A stretch of DNA of 64,000 bases from Actinomadura rupiterrae (GTDB lineage: Bacteria > Actinomycetota > Actinomycetes > Streptosporangiales > Streptosporangiaceae): contig NZ_JAMZEA010000005.1 in the NCBI RefSeq assembly GCF_024172125.1, forward strand, positions 1 through 64,000, in the 5' to 3' direction. Under the pieces are notes generated by a model. That model was not told where the DNA came from, did not search any database, and saw only the letters and a program-made list of their open reading frames with translations. Of the stretch, positions 43,674-52,808 are shown one piece after another. Each line of letters opens with the position of its first letter. Within the stretch, counting starts at the first letter, position 1. A program made the translations under genes and the position numbers.

Positions 43674-44921
43674 TTATCGCCTGTTGTCTGCGTCCCACGG
43701 TGCCGTTCGCTGGGCCGGGACGGAGACCCGGCGCGGCACCAGGACCGCTCGGCCGTGCTCGCCGTCGGGCACGGGGAGGGGGTTCTCGCGGCGGACGAAG
43801 TTCGGGCGGACGTCCGCGTCGTCGTGGTAGTAGCGGTGGAAGACCGGCGTCGCGGCGCCCGAAAGCGGCGGGACGATCCAGGTCCAGTCCGCCGGGCAGC
43901 GGCGTCCGGCGGACTCCTCGCGGTCCACGTGGGCCAGGAAGCGGCGGGACTCGGTGTGGTGGTCGGTCATGGTGACGCCCGCCGCGCGGAACGAGTGCAG
44001 GACCGCGACGTTCAGCTCGACCAGCGCCCGGTCCCGCCACAGCGACGCCTCGCGGCGGGTGTCGAGGCCGAGCCGCTCGGCGACGCGCGGCAGCAGGTCG
44101 TAGCGGTCGGCGTCAGCGAGGTTGCGGGCGCCGATCTCGGTGCCCATGTACCAGCCGCTGAACGGCGCGCACGGGTAGGTCAGGCCGCCGATCTCCAGCG
44201 TCATGTCGCACACCGCGGGGACGGCGTGCCAGCGCAGCCCGAGGTCGGCGAACCAGGGGAAATCGGGATGGCTCAGCTCGACCTCCAGCACCGCGCGCTC
44301 CGGTAGCGGGACCATGCGGACGGGCTCGTCCGGCGCGTCCACCAGGAGCGGCAGCGGGTCAAAAGAGGTGCCCGCACCGGTCCATCCGAGCGCGCGGGCG
44401 GCCTCGGTCAGCGGGACGTTGCGGGGGTCGCCGACCACCGAGCCGTCCGGTTGGACGTGCCCGGCGTACCGGACGAGCTGGTCGTTCCACAGCCGCGGGC
44501 CCGGACGGTCCGGGGCGTCGGGCGCGAACACGGTGATCAGCGGGCGGATCCGGCCGCCATTGCCCGCCTCGTCCAGGTGCCGGACGCATTCGGCGGCGAT
44601 CCCCGCGGCGTCGCGCACGTGCCGCCGGTCGCGGACCCGGAGGCCGCGCCAGTACAGCCGCCCGATGCACCGGTTGCTGTTGCGCCACGCGACGCGCGCG
44701 CCGAACGCCAGCTCGGCGCCGGTGTGCCGGTAGGTGCCGGTGGCGCGGATCTCCTCGCGCACCTCCGCCAGCCGCGCCTCCAGCGCCCCGCCTCCGGACG
44801 CGACGCCGCCCCCGCCCTCGTCCCCGGCCTTGCCCCCGGTTTCGGCGTGGAACTGCCGGACGAAATCCACCGCGTCCCGTTCGAGAGCGGCTCTCCTCCC
44901 CCTGCGGACGAACAGTGCCAT
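43674..44921 (-). CDS. nos: Nitric oxide synthase, oxygenase domain only
   Basis: 415 residues from ATG 44921. It converts arginine to citrulline and NO using external reductants. The proximal heme ligand is Cys85 in RNSNRCIGRLYW, and the arginine-binding segment is GWYMGTEIGARNL. PCAPFSG and TDHHTESRRFLAHVDREE are also typical, the latter near the pterin and dimer interface. No reductase domain is attached, as usual in bacteria. Residues ~28-45 contain a short Gly-rich insertion (DEGGGGVASGGG). It is divergent from a membrane protein gene. Confidence 0.95.
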   Translation of the reverse strand: MALFVRRGRRAALERDAVDFVRQFHAETGGKAGDEGGGGVASGGGALEARLAEVREEIRATGTYRHTGAELAFGARVAWRNSNRCIGRLYWRGLRVRDRRHVRDAAGIAAECVRHLDEAGNGGRIRPLITVFAPDAPDRPGPRLWNDQLVRYAGHVQPDGSVVGDPRNVPLTEAARALGWTGAGTSFDPLPLLVDAPDEPVRMVPLPERAVLEVELSHPDFPWFADLGLRWHAVPAVCDMTLEIGGLTYPCAPFSGWYMGTEIGARNLADADRYDLLPRVAERLGLDTRREASLWRDRALVELNVAVLHSFRAAGVTMTDHHTESRRFLAHVDREESAGRRCPADWTWIVPPLSGAATPVFHRYYHDDADVRPNFVRRENPLPVPDGEHGRAVLVPRRVSVPAQRTAPWDADNRR

Positions 44922-45112
44922 CGCGACCTCGTACCTGAAAGTGAGTAAATGATCACCAAGGGTCACAGAATGGCATGCGCGGCCGCTCCGGGGGCGCGTT
45001 CTGCGCGATTGGCTCCATGTCGCGACGCTGCGTCAGCTCCGCATGAAGGCGGAATCGAAGGGTAAAGCCCGATTCAAAACTAGATATCCGACCTCATCGG
45101 GAGGCGGCGATC

Positions 45113-45733
45113 ATGACCGGAACCATGCGCGTGCCGCGCAGCCGCGGCGCGTTCAGCGGAGTCCTGCTCGTCCTGCTCGGGCTCTGGGGGGCGCTGCTGC
45201 CCTTCGTCGGCCCGTACGCGCACTTCGGCTTCCATCCGGACGAGACCTGGATCTACGGGACGGACCGGCTCGAACTGTGCATCGCGCCCGGAGCGGCGAC
45301 CGCGCTCGGCGGCCTGGTCGCGCTGTCCAGCTCGCACCGGGCCCTCGCCTCGCTCGGCGGCTGGCTCGCGGCGCTCGGCGGCGCCTGGTTCGTCATCGGC
45401 ACGCAGGTCGCGGTGCTGTGGGACGCGAACGGCATCGGCGACCCGCTCGGGACGACCAAGGGTCGGCACCTCGCCGAGCAGCTCACCGGCTTCTCCGCGC
45501 TCGGCGCCGCGATCGTCTTCCTGTCCGCGCTGGCGCTCGGCCGGTTCGCGGTCGTCGGCGTCCGCGAGGCCGCTCCAGCGCCGTCCGAGTCGTCCGCCCC
45601 GACCGCGGAGGAATCGGACGTCACGCAGCCGCTCAGCAGGCCGACCTACGGCCGCTACGCGCGCCGGCCCCAGCACCAGACCCAGCCGGACGTCGAGGAC
45701 CGCCGCGTGGCCCCCGACGAGCACGGAGTCTGA
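45113..45733 (+). CDS. Hypothetical four-segment membrane protein
   Basis: 206 residues from ATG 45113, with GGGAGG about eight bases upstream. Four hydrophobic segments can be seen (GVLLVLLGLWGALLPFVG, AATALGGLVAL, LGGWLAALGGAWFVIG, ALGAAIVFLSALALGRF). The cytoplasmic tail is Ser/Thr/Gln-rich. Conserved-looking but of unknown function; it is divergent from nos with ~190 bp between them. Confidence 0.8.
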   Translation: MTGTMRVPRSRGAFSGVLLVLLGLWGALLPFVGPYAHFGFHPDETWIYGTDRLELCIAPGAATALGGLVALSSSHRALASLGGWLAALGGAWFVIGTQVAVLWDANGIGDPLGTTKGRHLAEQLTGFSALGAAIVFLSALALGRFAVVGVREAAPAPSESSAPTAEESDVTQPLSRPTYGRYARRPQHQTQPDVEDRRVAPDEHGV

Positions 45734-45836
45734 GCAGGAACGCGGTCCGCTGAGCGGAGACGCGACCCGAGCAGGGACGCGACCCGAGCAGGGACGCGGC
45801 CTGAGCGGGGCACGGGGCCTCGGCGGAGAGCAGGGG

Positions 45837-46040
45837 TCAGCGGTCGCGGGTGCGCATGTTGCGGACGGACTTGGTCGTCTCGAAGCTGCGCTTCTCGTCG
45901 TCGTTGGCGACGTCGTCGCGGTCGGTGAACATGCCGACGAACATCACCAGCAGGCCCACCGCGCCGATCCAGGGCTGCTGCCAGTAGAAACCGGCCGCCA
46001 CGAAGGCGGCGGCCACCAGCACCAACAGCAGAAGCTTCAC
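45837..46040 (-). CDS. Small two-segment membrane protein
   Basis: 67 residues from GTG 46040, where GAGGGG precedes; starting further upstream adds only charged residues. Two hydrophobic segments (LLLLVLVAAAFVAAGFYW and IGAVGLLVMFVGMFT) are followed by a charged tail (DRDDVANDDEKRSFETTK). Unknown function. Confidence 0.65.
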   Translation of the reverse strand: MKLLLLVLVAAAFVAAGFYWQQPWIGAVGLLVMFVGMFTDRDDVANDDEKRSFETTKSVRNMRTRDR

Positions 46041-46162
46041 GTCCCACCCCTCGACCCGCGCCCTGACCACCGTGGTACGCACCACTAGACCATGAGTCCA
46101 ATTGCACGGTCAACGAGTAAGCGAGAACTTACGCGGGGCCGTGGAGCAGCATCCTGGCACGC

Positions 46163-46197
46163 CGAGGCCCGCCCGGGGAACCCCCGGGCGGGCCTCG
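46163..46197 (-). terminator. Hairpin after der
   Basis: CGAGGCCCGCCCGGGG and CCCCGGGCGGGCCTCG form a 16-bp stem with a minimal loop, ~18 bases beyond the der stop. No U-tract follows, which is common in actinomycetes. Confidence 0.8.
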
Positions 46198-46214
46198 AAG
46201 CGATCTCCGCCCCG

Positions 46215-47636
46215 CTACTTGCGCTTGCCGCGCTTCTCGCGGATCTTCATGGTCACCGCGATCGGCGTGCCCTCGAAGCTGAACTCCTCGCGCAGCCGCC
46301 GCTCGATGTACCGGCGGTAGCCCTCCTCCAGGAACCCGGAGGTGAACAGGACGAACTTGGGCTGCCGCACGCCCGCCTGCGTCGCGAACAGCACCCGCGG
46401 CTGCTTGCCGCCCCGGATCGGGTGCGGGTGCGACGACACCAGGTCGGCGAAGAACTGGTTCAGCTTGGACGTCGGGACGCGCGTCTCCCAGCCCGCCAGG
46501 GCCGTCTCGATCGCCGGGACGAGCTTCTCCATGTGCCGTCCGGTGCGGGCCGACACGTTCACCCGCGGCGCCCAGCGCGCGTTGTGCAGCTGCCGGTCGA
46601 TCTCGCGCTCCAGGTAGTGGCGGCGCTCCTCGTCCAGCAGGTCCCACTTGTTGTAGGCGATGACCAGGGCCCGGCCGGACTCGATCACCATGGAGATGAT
46701 CCGCAGATCCTGCTCGGCCAGCGGCTCGGTCGCGTCGATCATCACGACCGCGACCTCGGCCCGCTCCAGCGCCGACTGTGTGCGCAGCGTGGCGTAGAAG
46801 TCGGCGCCCTGGTTCTCCCGGTGGCGGCGGCGGATGCCGGCGGTGTCGATGAACCGCCAGGTCTTGCCGCCGAGCTCGATCTCCTCGTCGATCGGGTCGC
46901 GGGTGGTGCCCGCGACCGAGTCGACGACGACCCGCTTCTCCCCGGCCAGCTGGTTCAGCAGGCTGGACTTGCCGACGTTCGGGCGGCCCAGCAGCGCCAC
47001 CCGGCGCGGCCCGCCCGCCTCGGCGCCGAACGTCTCCCGCGGGGCCTGCTCGGGCAGCGCCTCCAGGACGGCGTCCAGCAGGTCGCCCGAGCCGCGCCCG
47101 TGCACGGCGCTGACCGGGTGCGGCTCGCCGATGCCGAGGCTCCACAGCAGCGCCGCGTCGGACTCGGTGCCGGCGTTGTCGACCTTGTTGGCGACCAGCA
47201 CCACCGGCTTGCCGGACCGGCGCAGGATCTCCACCACGGCCTCGTCCACGTCGGTCGCGCCGACGGTGGCGTCCACGACGAACATCACCACGTCGGCGAG
47301 GTCGACCGCCATCCGGGCCTGCTCGGCGATCGCGGCGGCCAGGCCGGCCGCGTCCGGCAGCCAGCCGCCGGTGTCCACGACGGTGAACCGGCGGCCGGAC
47401 CAGGTCGCGTCGTAGGCGACGCGGTCCCGGGTCACGCCCGGCACGTCCTCCACCACGGCCTCGCGGCGGCCGATGATCCGGTTGACCAGGGTGGACTTGC
47501 CGACGTTCGGCCGGCCCACCACGGCCACCACCGGCGCGGGCCCCTCGTCCTCCCCCGGGTCGCCGGTGAAGCCCTCGTCGAAGCCCTCGGCCGCCGCGAG
47601 TGCGGCGGCGTCGAAGTCGTATTCGCTGTCAGTCAC
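46215..47636 (-). CDS. der: Ribosome biogenesis GTPase Der (EngA)
   Basis: 473 residues from GTG 47636. Two tandem G domains: GRPNVGKSTLVN, DTGGW and NKVD in the first, GRPNVGKSSLLN, DTAGI and NKWD in the second. The C-terminal KH-like domain reads YRRYIERRLREEFSFEGTP. It acts in 50S subunit maturation. An acidic N-terminal extension of ~35 residues precedes the first G domain, usual in actinobacteria. Downstream of cmk in the conserved block. Confidence 0.97.
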   Translation of the reverse strand: MTDSEYDFDAAALAAAEGFDEGFTGDPGEDEGPAPVVAVVGRPNVGKSTLVNRIIGRREAVVEDVPGVTRDRVAYDATWSGRRFTVVDTGGWLPDAAGLAAAIAEQARMAVDLADVVMFVVDATVGATDVDEAVVEILRRSGKPVVLVANKVDNAGTESDAALLWSLGIGEPHPVSAVHGRGSGDLLDAVLEALPEQAPRETFGAEAGGPRRVALLGRPNVGKSSLLNQLAGEKRVVVDSVAGTTRDPIDEEIELGGKTWRFIDTAGIRRRHRENQGADFYATLRTQSALERAEVAVVMIDATEPLAEQDLRIISMVIESGRALVIAYNKWDLLDEERRHYLEREIDRQLHNARWAPRVNVSARTGRHMEKLVPAIETALAGWETRVPTSKLNQFFADLVSSHPHPIRGGKQPRVLFATQAGVRQPKFVLFTSGFLEEGYRRYIERRLREEFSFEGTPIAVTMKIREKRGKRK

Positions 47637-47716
47637 GTTGATGTCCCCGCTCGCCGGTCGGGTACGCCTCCCGGCGTCCCCCGGCTCGCTCGTGCGCTCG
47701 TTGCCGAGCCCGGTGC

Positions 47717-48379
47717 TCAGTTCTGCTCTTTGGCGAGGCGGACGACCGCCTCGATCACCTCGTCGAGGCTCAGCTCGGTCGAGTCGATCTCGTGCGCGTC
47801 CGCCGCCTTGGCCAGCGGGGACGCCTTGCGGGTGGAGTCGAGCCGGTCGCGCCGCGCCTGCTCGGCCTGGGTGACCGACACCGACGCGCCCGGGTCGGCC
47901 GCCAGGTCCTTGGCCCGCCGCGCCGCCCGCACCGCCTCGCTGGCGGTCAGGTAGACCTTGACGGGCGCGTCCGGCGCGACGACCGTGCCGATGTCGCGGC
48001 CCTCCACCACAATGCCCCCGGTACCGATGATCTCACGCTGCAGCGCGACCATCCGCTCCCGGACCGCCGGAACCCGGCTGACCGCGCTCACCGCGTTGGT
48101 GACCTCCCGGGTGCGGATCGGCTCGGACACGTCCTCGCCGTCCGCCTGGATGGTCGGACGGTCCGGGTCGGTGCCGGAGACCAGCACCGCCTCGGCCGCG
48201 CGCGCCGCGACCGCCTCGCCGTCCTCGACGTCCACGCCGTGCCGCAGCATCCACCAGGTCATGGCGCGGTACATCGCGCCGGTGTCGAGGTAGCGCAGCC
48301 CGAGCGCGCGGGCGACGCCCTTGGACGCGCTGGACTTGCCGGAACCGGACGGGCCGTCCATGGCGATGACGAGCGACAC
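47717..48379 (-). CDS. cmk: Cytidylate kinase
   Basis: 220 residues; GTG 48379 precedes SLVIAMDGPSGSGKSSASKG, the P loop. It phosphorylates CMP and dCMP. LGLRYLDTGAMYRAMTWW, EGRDIGTVVAPDAPVKVYLT and the lid RRAKDL are family hallmarks. It lies 80 bp upstream of der, with tyrA upstream. Confidence 0.96.
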   Translation of the reverse strand: MSLVIAMDGPSGSGKSSASKGVARALGLRYLDTGAMYRAMTWWMLRHGVDVEDGEAVAARAAEAVLVSGTDPDRPTIQADGEDVSEPIRTREVTNAVSAVSRVPAVRERMVALQREIIGTGGIVVEGRDIGTVVAPDAPVKVYLTASEAVRAARRAKDLAADPGASVSVTQAEQARRDRLDSTRKASPLAKAADAHEIDSTELSLDEVIEAVVRLAKEQN

Positions 48380-48518
48380 GATCGCTGCCTTTCGGTGTCT
48401 GCGCCGGTGGGGCGTGGGGCGGTGGTGCATGGGGCGGTGTTGCGGTGGGCGCGGCGGTGGTGCGTGGCCCGTGCGGACGCGGACCGGGCACGGCCCGGCC
48501 AGCATTCCAGGGTACCGG

Positions 48519-49640
48519 TCAGCCGGGGACCGACCAGCCACGCGCGCGCAGCTCGTCGGCCAGCTTCGCGGCCTCCTCGGGCTGGACCGACAGCTCCAGC
48601 ACACCGACCGGGCGGCCCGGCGAGTGCTCGATCGAGACGTCCTCGACGTTGACCCCGGCGATCGTCGCCGCCTGGAAGATCATCGCCAGTTCGCCCGGAC
48701 GGTCCGGGATGACCACGGTGACGGTCGCGTAGCTGCGCTGGTCGCCGCCGTGCTTGCCCGGGATCCGGGCGCGTCCGGCGTTGCCGCGCAGCAGCAGGTC
48801 GGCCACGTGCGTCGCCGCGCCCTCGCTGCCGTCGCGCAGCAGCGAGGCGGCCACCGCCAGGTCGGTCGCGACGGCCTCCAGGACGTCCGCGACCGGTTCG
48901 GCGTTGGCGGCCAGGATGCCGATCCACAGCCGCGGGTCGGACGCGGCGATCCGGGTCACGTCCCGGACGCCCTGCCCGGCGAGGCCGAGCGCGGTGTCGT
49001 CCGCGCCGGTCAGCCGGGCCGCGACCGCCGCCGACACCACGTGCGGGGCGTGCGACACCAGCGCGACCGAGCGGTCGTGGTGCGCGGCGTCCACGGTGAC
49101 CGGCATGGCCCCGCAGAGCCGCGCCAGCCCCTCCACCGCCGCGAGCGCCTCCGGGGAGGTGCGCGGGCTGGGGCACAGCGCCCACGGACGGCCCAGGAAC
49201 AGGTCGTCGCGCGCCGCGGACGGCCCGGACCGCTCCCGCCCCGCCAGCGGATGCCCCGCAACGTAGGACGCCAGGTCGCAGCCGACCTCGGCCGCCTGCG
49301 CCAGCGGCAGCGCCTTCACGCTCGCCACGTCGGTGTAGACCTCCGCCAGGCCGCGCTTCTGCGCGTCCAGCAGGGTCACCGCGACGGCGGCGGGCGGGAC
49401 GGCGATCACCGCGAGGTCGGCGGGCCCGTCGAGCCCGCCGTCCGGCAGCGGCTCGCCCGCGCCGATCTGCACCGCCACGTCGAGCGCGGCGGCGTCCCGG
49501 TCGGACAGGTAGACCTCCGAACCCCGGGCGCGCAGGGCCAGCGCGATCGACGTGCCGATCAGGCCGGTGCCGATGACGACCACGCGGCCGGGGCCGCTGC
49601 CGCCGCTTCCGGGACGCTCGGGGACTGGGGTCTCTGCCAC
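48519..49640 (-). CDS. tyrA: Prephenate dehydrogenase with ACT domain
   Basis: 373 residues from GTG 49640. It makes 4-hydroxyphenylpyruvate from prephenate for tyrosine. The dinucleotide fold is VVVIGTGLIGTSIALALRAR; GHPLAGRERSG and HDRSVALVSHAPHVVSAAVA are the TyrA substrate motifs. The C-terminal ~70 residues are an ACT domain (IPDRPGELAMIFQAATIAG), implying feedback control by an aromatic amino acid. It follows aroH, the preceding pathway step. Confidence 0.95.
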   Translation of the reverse strand: MAETPVPERPGSGGSGPGRVVVIGTGLIGTSIALALRARGSEVYLSDRDAAALDVAVQIGAGEPLPDGGLDGPADLAVIAVPPAAVAVTLLDAQKRGLAEVYTDVASVKALPLAQAAEVGCDLASYVAGHPLAGRERSGPSAARDDLFLGRPWALCPSPRTSPEALAAVEGLARLCGAMPVTVDAAHHDRSVALVSHAPHVVSAAVAARLTGADDTALGLAGQGVRDVTRIAASDPRLWIGILAANAEPVADVLEAVATDLAVAASLLRDGSEGAATHVADLLLRGNAGRARIPGKHGGDQRSYATVTVVIPDRPGELAMIFQAATIAGVNVEDVSIEHSPGRPVGVLELSVQPEEAAKLADELRARGWSVPG

Positions 49641-49700
49641 CGATCCAGCCTACTGGCCCGGAGCGCCCGCCCGGTCCGCCTGGGCGGCGGCCGGGGCGGG

Positions 49701-50063
49701 CTACTGGGCGATGTCGAGGCGGAGGGCGGCGGCGCCGCGCAGGTAGACGTGCTGGACCTCCGCGCGCGGACGGTCCGTCTCCACGTGCGCCATCAGCCGG
49801 ATCACCCGCGGCAGCCCGTGCGGGACGGCGATCTCGCTCGCGCACATCAGCGGGACCTCCTGGAAGCCCAGCTTGCGCGCGGCGAGCGCCGGGAACTCGG
49901 CGGTCAGGTCGGGGGTGGCGGTGAACAGCACGCTGATCACGTCGTCGGTGGTGAGCGCGTTGCGCTCCATCACCTGGGTGACCAGCTCGGTGGTGGCGGC
50001 CAGGATCTGGTCCCGGTCGTCCGCCTCCACCTGGGTCGCGCCGCGGATCGCCCGCACCGCCAT
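49701..50063 (-). CDS. aroH: Chorismate mutase, AroH type
   Basis: 120 residues of the trimeric AroH class, converting chorismate to prephenate. Diagnostic segments are VRAIRGATQVEADDRDQILA, ISVLFTATPDLTAEFPALAA and VPLMCASEIAVPHGLPRVIR. It is followed after 60 bp by tyrA, so two consecutive aromatic steps are adjacent. Confidence 0.96.
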   Translation of the reverse strand: MAVRAIRGATQVEADDRDQILAATTELVTQVMERNALTTDDVISVLFTATPDLTAEFPALAARKLGFQEVPLMCASEIAVPHGLPRVIRLMAHVETDRPRAEVQHVYLRGAAALRLDIAQ

Positions 50064-50091
50064 GGGTCCCCTCCCGTCGTCCGGACGCCCG

Positions 50092-50823
50092 CTACAGGCC
50101 GACGGCCTTGTACAGCTCGCCGACCTCGCGGACGGTCAGCGCCCGCATGTGGCCCGGCTTCAGCACGCCGAGCTTGAGCGGTCCGAACTCTACGCGAGCG
50201 AGCTGCTGGACCGGGAACCCGACCTCCTTCAGCAGCCGCCGGACGATGTGCTTGCGGCCCTCGTGCAGGGTGATCTCCACCAGGATCCGGCGGCCCACCT
50301 GGTCGAAGATCCGGAAGCTGTCGGCCTTGGCGAAGCCGTCCTCCAGCTCGACGCCCTTGCGCAGCCGGCGGCCGAGGTCGCGCGGGATCGGCCCGTGGAT
50401 CTCGGCGAGGTAGGTCTTGCTCACGCCGAAGCTCGGGTGGGTCAGCCGGTGCGCCAGCTCGCCGTCGTTGGTGAGCAGGATCAGGCCCTCGGTGTCGGTG
50501 TCGAGCCGCCCGACGTGGAACAGCCGCTCGGGCACCTCCACGTACTCGGCGAGGGACTTGCGGCCGCGCTCGTCCTTCATCGTGGACACCACGCCGCGCG
50601 GCTTGTTGATCATGTAGTAGCGGGTCTCGGACCGGGTCTCCACCCGGCGGCCGTCCACCCTGATCACGTCGCGCTCGGGGTCGACCCGCTCGCCGAACCG
50701 GAACACCCGCTCGCCGTTGACCTCGACCCGGCCTTCGCCGATCAGTTCCTCGCAGTGGCGGCGGCTGCCGATCCCGGCCTCGGCCAGGACCTTCTGCAGG
50801 CGCACGCCCTCGTTGTCGCTCAC
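50092..50823 (-). CDS. rluB: Pseudouridine synthase RluB-type
   Basis: 243 residues from GTG 50823. An S4 RNA-binding domain (VRLQKVLAEAGIGSRRHCEE) precedes the catalytic domain with GRLDTDTEGLILLTNDG, where the first Asp is the catalytic residue. KTYLAEIHG and EGRKHIVRRLLKEVGFPV are also conserved. It probably modifies 23S rRNA. The start overlaps the scpB stop (GTGA). Confidence 0.95.
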   Translation of the reverse strand: MSDNEGVRLQKVLAEAGIGSRRHCEELIGEGRVEVNGERVFRFGERVDPERDVIRVDGRRVETRSETRYYMINKPRGVVSTMKDERGRKSLAEYVEVPERLFHVGRLDTDTEGLILLTNDGELAHRLTHPSFGVSKTYLAEIHGPIPRDLGRRLRKGVELEDGFAKADSFRIFDQVGRRILVEITLHEGRKHIVRRLLKEVGFPVQQLARVEFGPLKLGVLKPGHMRALTVREVGELYKAVGL

Positions 50824-51692
50824 GCTTCCTCGACTATCTCTTCTGGCAGGTCATCGGGCAGGTAGGGGGCCAGTTCCGGCAGTTCGTCCAGGTTCCGCAG
50901 GCCCAGCCGCTCCAGGAAGTACCCGGTGGTGCGGAACAGGGTGGCCTGGGACTCGGGGTCCTGCCCGGCCTGTTCGATCAGGCCGCGCAGCGCCAGGGTC
51001 CGCATGACCCCGTCGCTGTTCACCCCGCGCACCGCCGAGACCCTGGCGCGGCTGACCGGCTGGCGGTAGGCGACCACCGCCAGGGTCTCCAGCGCCGCCT
51101 GGGTCAGGCGGGCCTGCTGCCCGTCGGTGACGAACCTCTCCACCACCGGCGCGCATATGTCACGAGTGTAGAAGCGCCAGCCACCCGCCACGTCCCGTAG
51201 GTCGAACCCGCGGCCCTGCTCGGTGTATTCCGCGGCCAGCCCGCGCAGCGTGGCGGCCACCTCCGGGACGGGCCGCTCCAGCAGTTGCGCGAGCGTGATC
51301 TCGGCCACCGGCTCGTCCACGACCAGCAGGATCGCCTCCACCTGCGCCCGCAACGACGGCCCGCCGTCCTCGGCGCCGTCCACCGGCTCGTCCTCCGTCA
51401 CGGAGACGCCCTCGGAGGCGGAGACGCCCTCGGAAACCTCCTCCGAAACGGCCGCCTCCTCCTGGACGGCTGGCTCCTCGGGGACGGGCCGTTCCTCCCG
51501 GACGGGCCGCTCCTCCGGGACGGCAGGCTCCTCGGAGGCGGCTGGCTCCTCGGAGGCGGCTGGCTCCTCGGAGGCGGCTGGCTCCTCGGGGACGGGTTGC
51601 TCCTCCGGGACGTCGGGCCCCTCGGAGGCGGCGGGCTCCTCGGGGACGTCGGGGTCCTCGGGGGTCTGGGGGTCCTCGGCGTGGTCAGTCAT
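50820..51692 (-). CDS. scpB: Segregation and condensation protein B with an acidic repeat N-terminus
   Basis: 290 residues. The conserved part begins near residue 110 (LRAQVEAILLVVDEPV), followed by paired winged helices (LTQAALETLAVVAYRQPVSR, VNSDGVMRTLALRGLIEQAG). ScpB is a kite subunit of the SMC complex. The N-terminal ~105 residues are Pro/Glu/Ala/Ser repeats (EEPAAS), longer than usual and containing an 18-bp tandem repeat at 51534-51587. It overlaps scpA upstream and rluB downstream. Confidence 0.95.
   Translation of the reverse strand: MTDHAEDPQTPEDPDVPEEPAASEGPDVPEEQPVPEEPAASEEPAASEEPAASEEPAVPEERPVREERPVPEEPAVQEEAAVSEEVSEGVSASEGVSVTEDEPVDGAEDGGPSLRAQVEAILLVVDEPVAEITLAQLLERPVPEVAATLRGLAAEYTEQGRGFDLRDVAGGWRFYTRDICAPVVERFVTDGQQARLTQAALETLAVVAYRQPVSRARVSAVRGVNSDGVMRTLALRGLIEQAGQDPESQATLFRTTGYFLERLGLRNLDELPELAPYLPDDLPEEIVEEA
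51534..51587. repeat. 18-bp in-frame tandem repeat in scpB, 3 copies
   Basis: Unit GGAGGCGGCTGGCTCCTC at 51534, 51552 and 51570, identical; it encodes EEPAAS on the minus strand. Related, diverged units flank it from about 51470 to 51650. Confidence 0.95.
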
Positions 51693-52716
51693 CGGTGGAT
51701 TCCTCGGTCTCGTCGGACGGGCCGTCCCCGCCTTCGCCGTCCCCGCCGTCCCCGCTTTCGGCGACGGCGTCCAGGTCGCGGGCGCCCTCGTAGTCGTCGC
51801 CGACCTCGACCTCGCCCTCGTCGGAGCCCGTCCAGGTGACGTTCAGCACGCCCAGCGGCTCGTCCTGCTCGAAGGTGACGGCGCGCTCGCGGTACAGCTC
51901 CAGCAGGGCCAGGAACCGGGCGACGACCTCGAAGGTGCCCTCGGCGTCGTCGGTGAGCTGCTCGAAGGTGGCCCGGCGCAGCGCGCGCAGCTTGGCGACC
52001 ACGACCTCGGCCTGCTCCCGGACGCTCGCCTTCGGCTGGTACATGTGCTCGACGTTCACGCCCGGCGGTGTCTTCGGCGTGAACACCTGGGCGGCGAGCC
52101 GGGCGAACTGGTCGGGGCCGAGGCCGATCAGCACCTCCGGCAGCAGGTTGGCGAACCGCGGCTCCATCGGGACGATCCGGGGGAACCGGCGGGACGCCTC
52201 GGCCATCCGGGCCGTGAGGTCCTTGGCGACCTCCTTGTACGCGCGGTACTGGAGCAGCCGGGCGAACAGCAGGTCGCGGGCCTCCAGGAGGGCGAGGTCC
52301 TCCTCGTCCTCCACCTCGCCGGACGGCAGCAGCCGGGCGGCCTTGAGGTCCAGCAGGGTCGCCGCGACGAGCAGGAAGTGGCTGGCCTGGTCGAGGTCCC
52401 AGTCCTTGCCGTGCGCCCGGATGTGCGCGATGAAGTCGTCGGTGACCTTGTGCAGCGACACCTCGGTGATGTCGAGCTTGTGCTTGGAGATCAGCCCGAG
52501 GAGCAGGTCGAACGGGCCCTGGAAGTTCTCCAGCTCGACCCGGAAGCCCTTGCCGCCGTCCTCCTCCTCGGCGGACGCCGCGCCGCCGTCGGGGCCGGGG
52601 TCGGCAGAGGGGTCGCCGCCGGCGGACGGGTCGTCGCCAGGGGCGGGGTCGGGAGAGGGATCGCCGCCAGCGGACGGGTCGTCGCCGGGAGCGGCGTCAT
52701 CAGGCGCGTCGGCCAT
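51685..52716 (-). CDS. scpA: Segregation and condensation protein A
   Basis: 343 residues from ATG 52716; a GTG at 52773 is an alternative without a ribosome site. ScpA is the kleisin that bridges SMC heads. The conserved start is VELENFQGPFDLLLGLISK, then KDWDLDQASHFLLVAATLLD and the C-terminal winged helix. Residues ~1-55 are repeats of DDPSAGGDPSPDPA, and the extreme C-terminus is a Gly/Asp/Glu-rich tail. It overlaps scpB by eight bases. Confidence 0.95.
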   Translation of the reverse strand: MADAPDDAAPGDDPSAGGDPSPDPAPGDDPSAGGDPSADPGPDGGAASAEEEDGGKGFRVELENFQGPFDLLLGLISKHKLDITEVSLHKVTDDFIAHIRAHGKDWDLDQASHFLLVAATLLDLKAARLLPSGEVEDEEDLALLEARDLLFARLLQYRAYKEVAKDLTARMAEASRRFPRIVPMEPRFANLLPEVLIGLGPDQFARLAAQVFTPKTPPGVNVEHMYQPKASVREQAEVVVAKLRALRRATFEQLTDDAEGTFEVVARFLALLELYRERAVTFEQDEPLGVLNVTWTGSDEGEVEVGDDYEGARDLDAVAESGDGGDGEGGDGPSDETEESTDD

Positions 52717-52808
52717 CGGTTCGGCCTCGGCCTTCTGGTCGGCCTTCGTCAGGGGCGGGGCGGGCTGGTGCACGGGGAGAACGGTAACCGAGCGGGGTGA
52801 GTGCCCGC

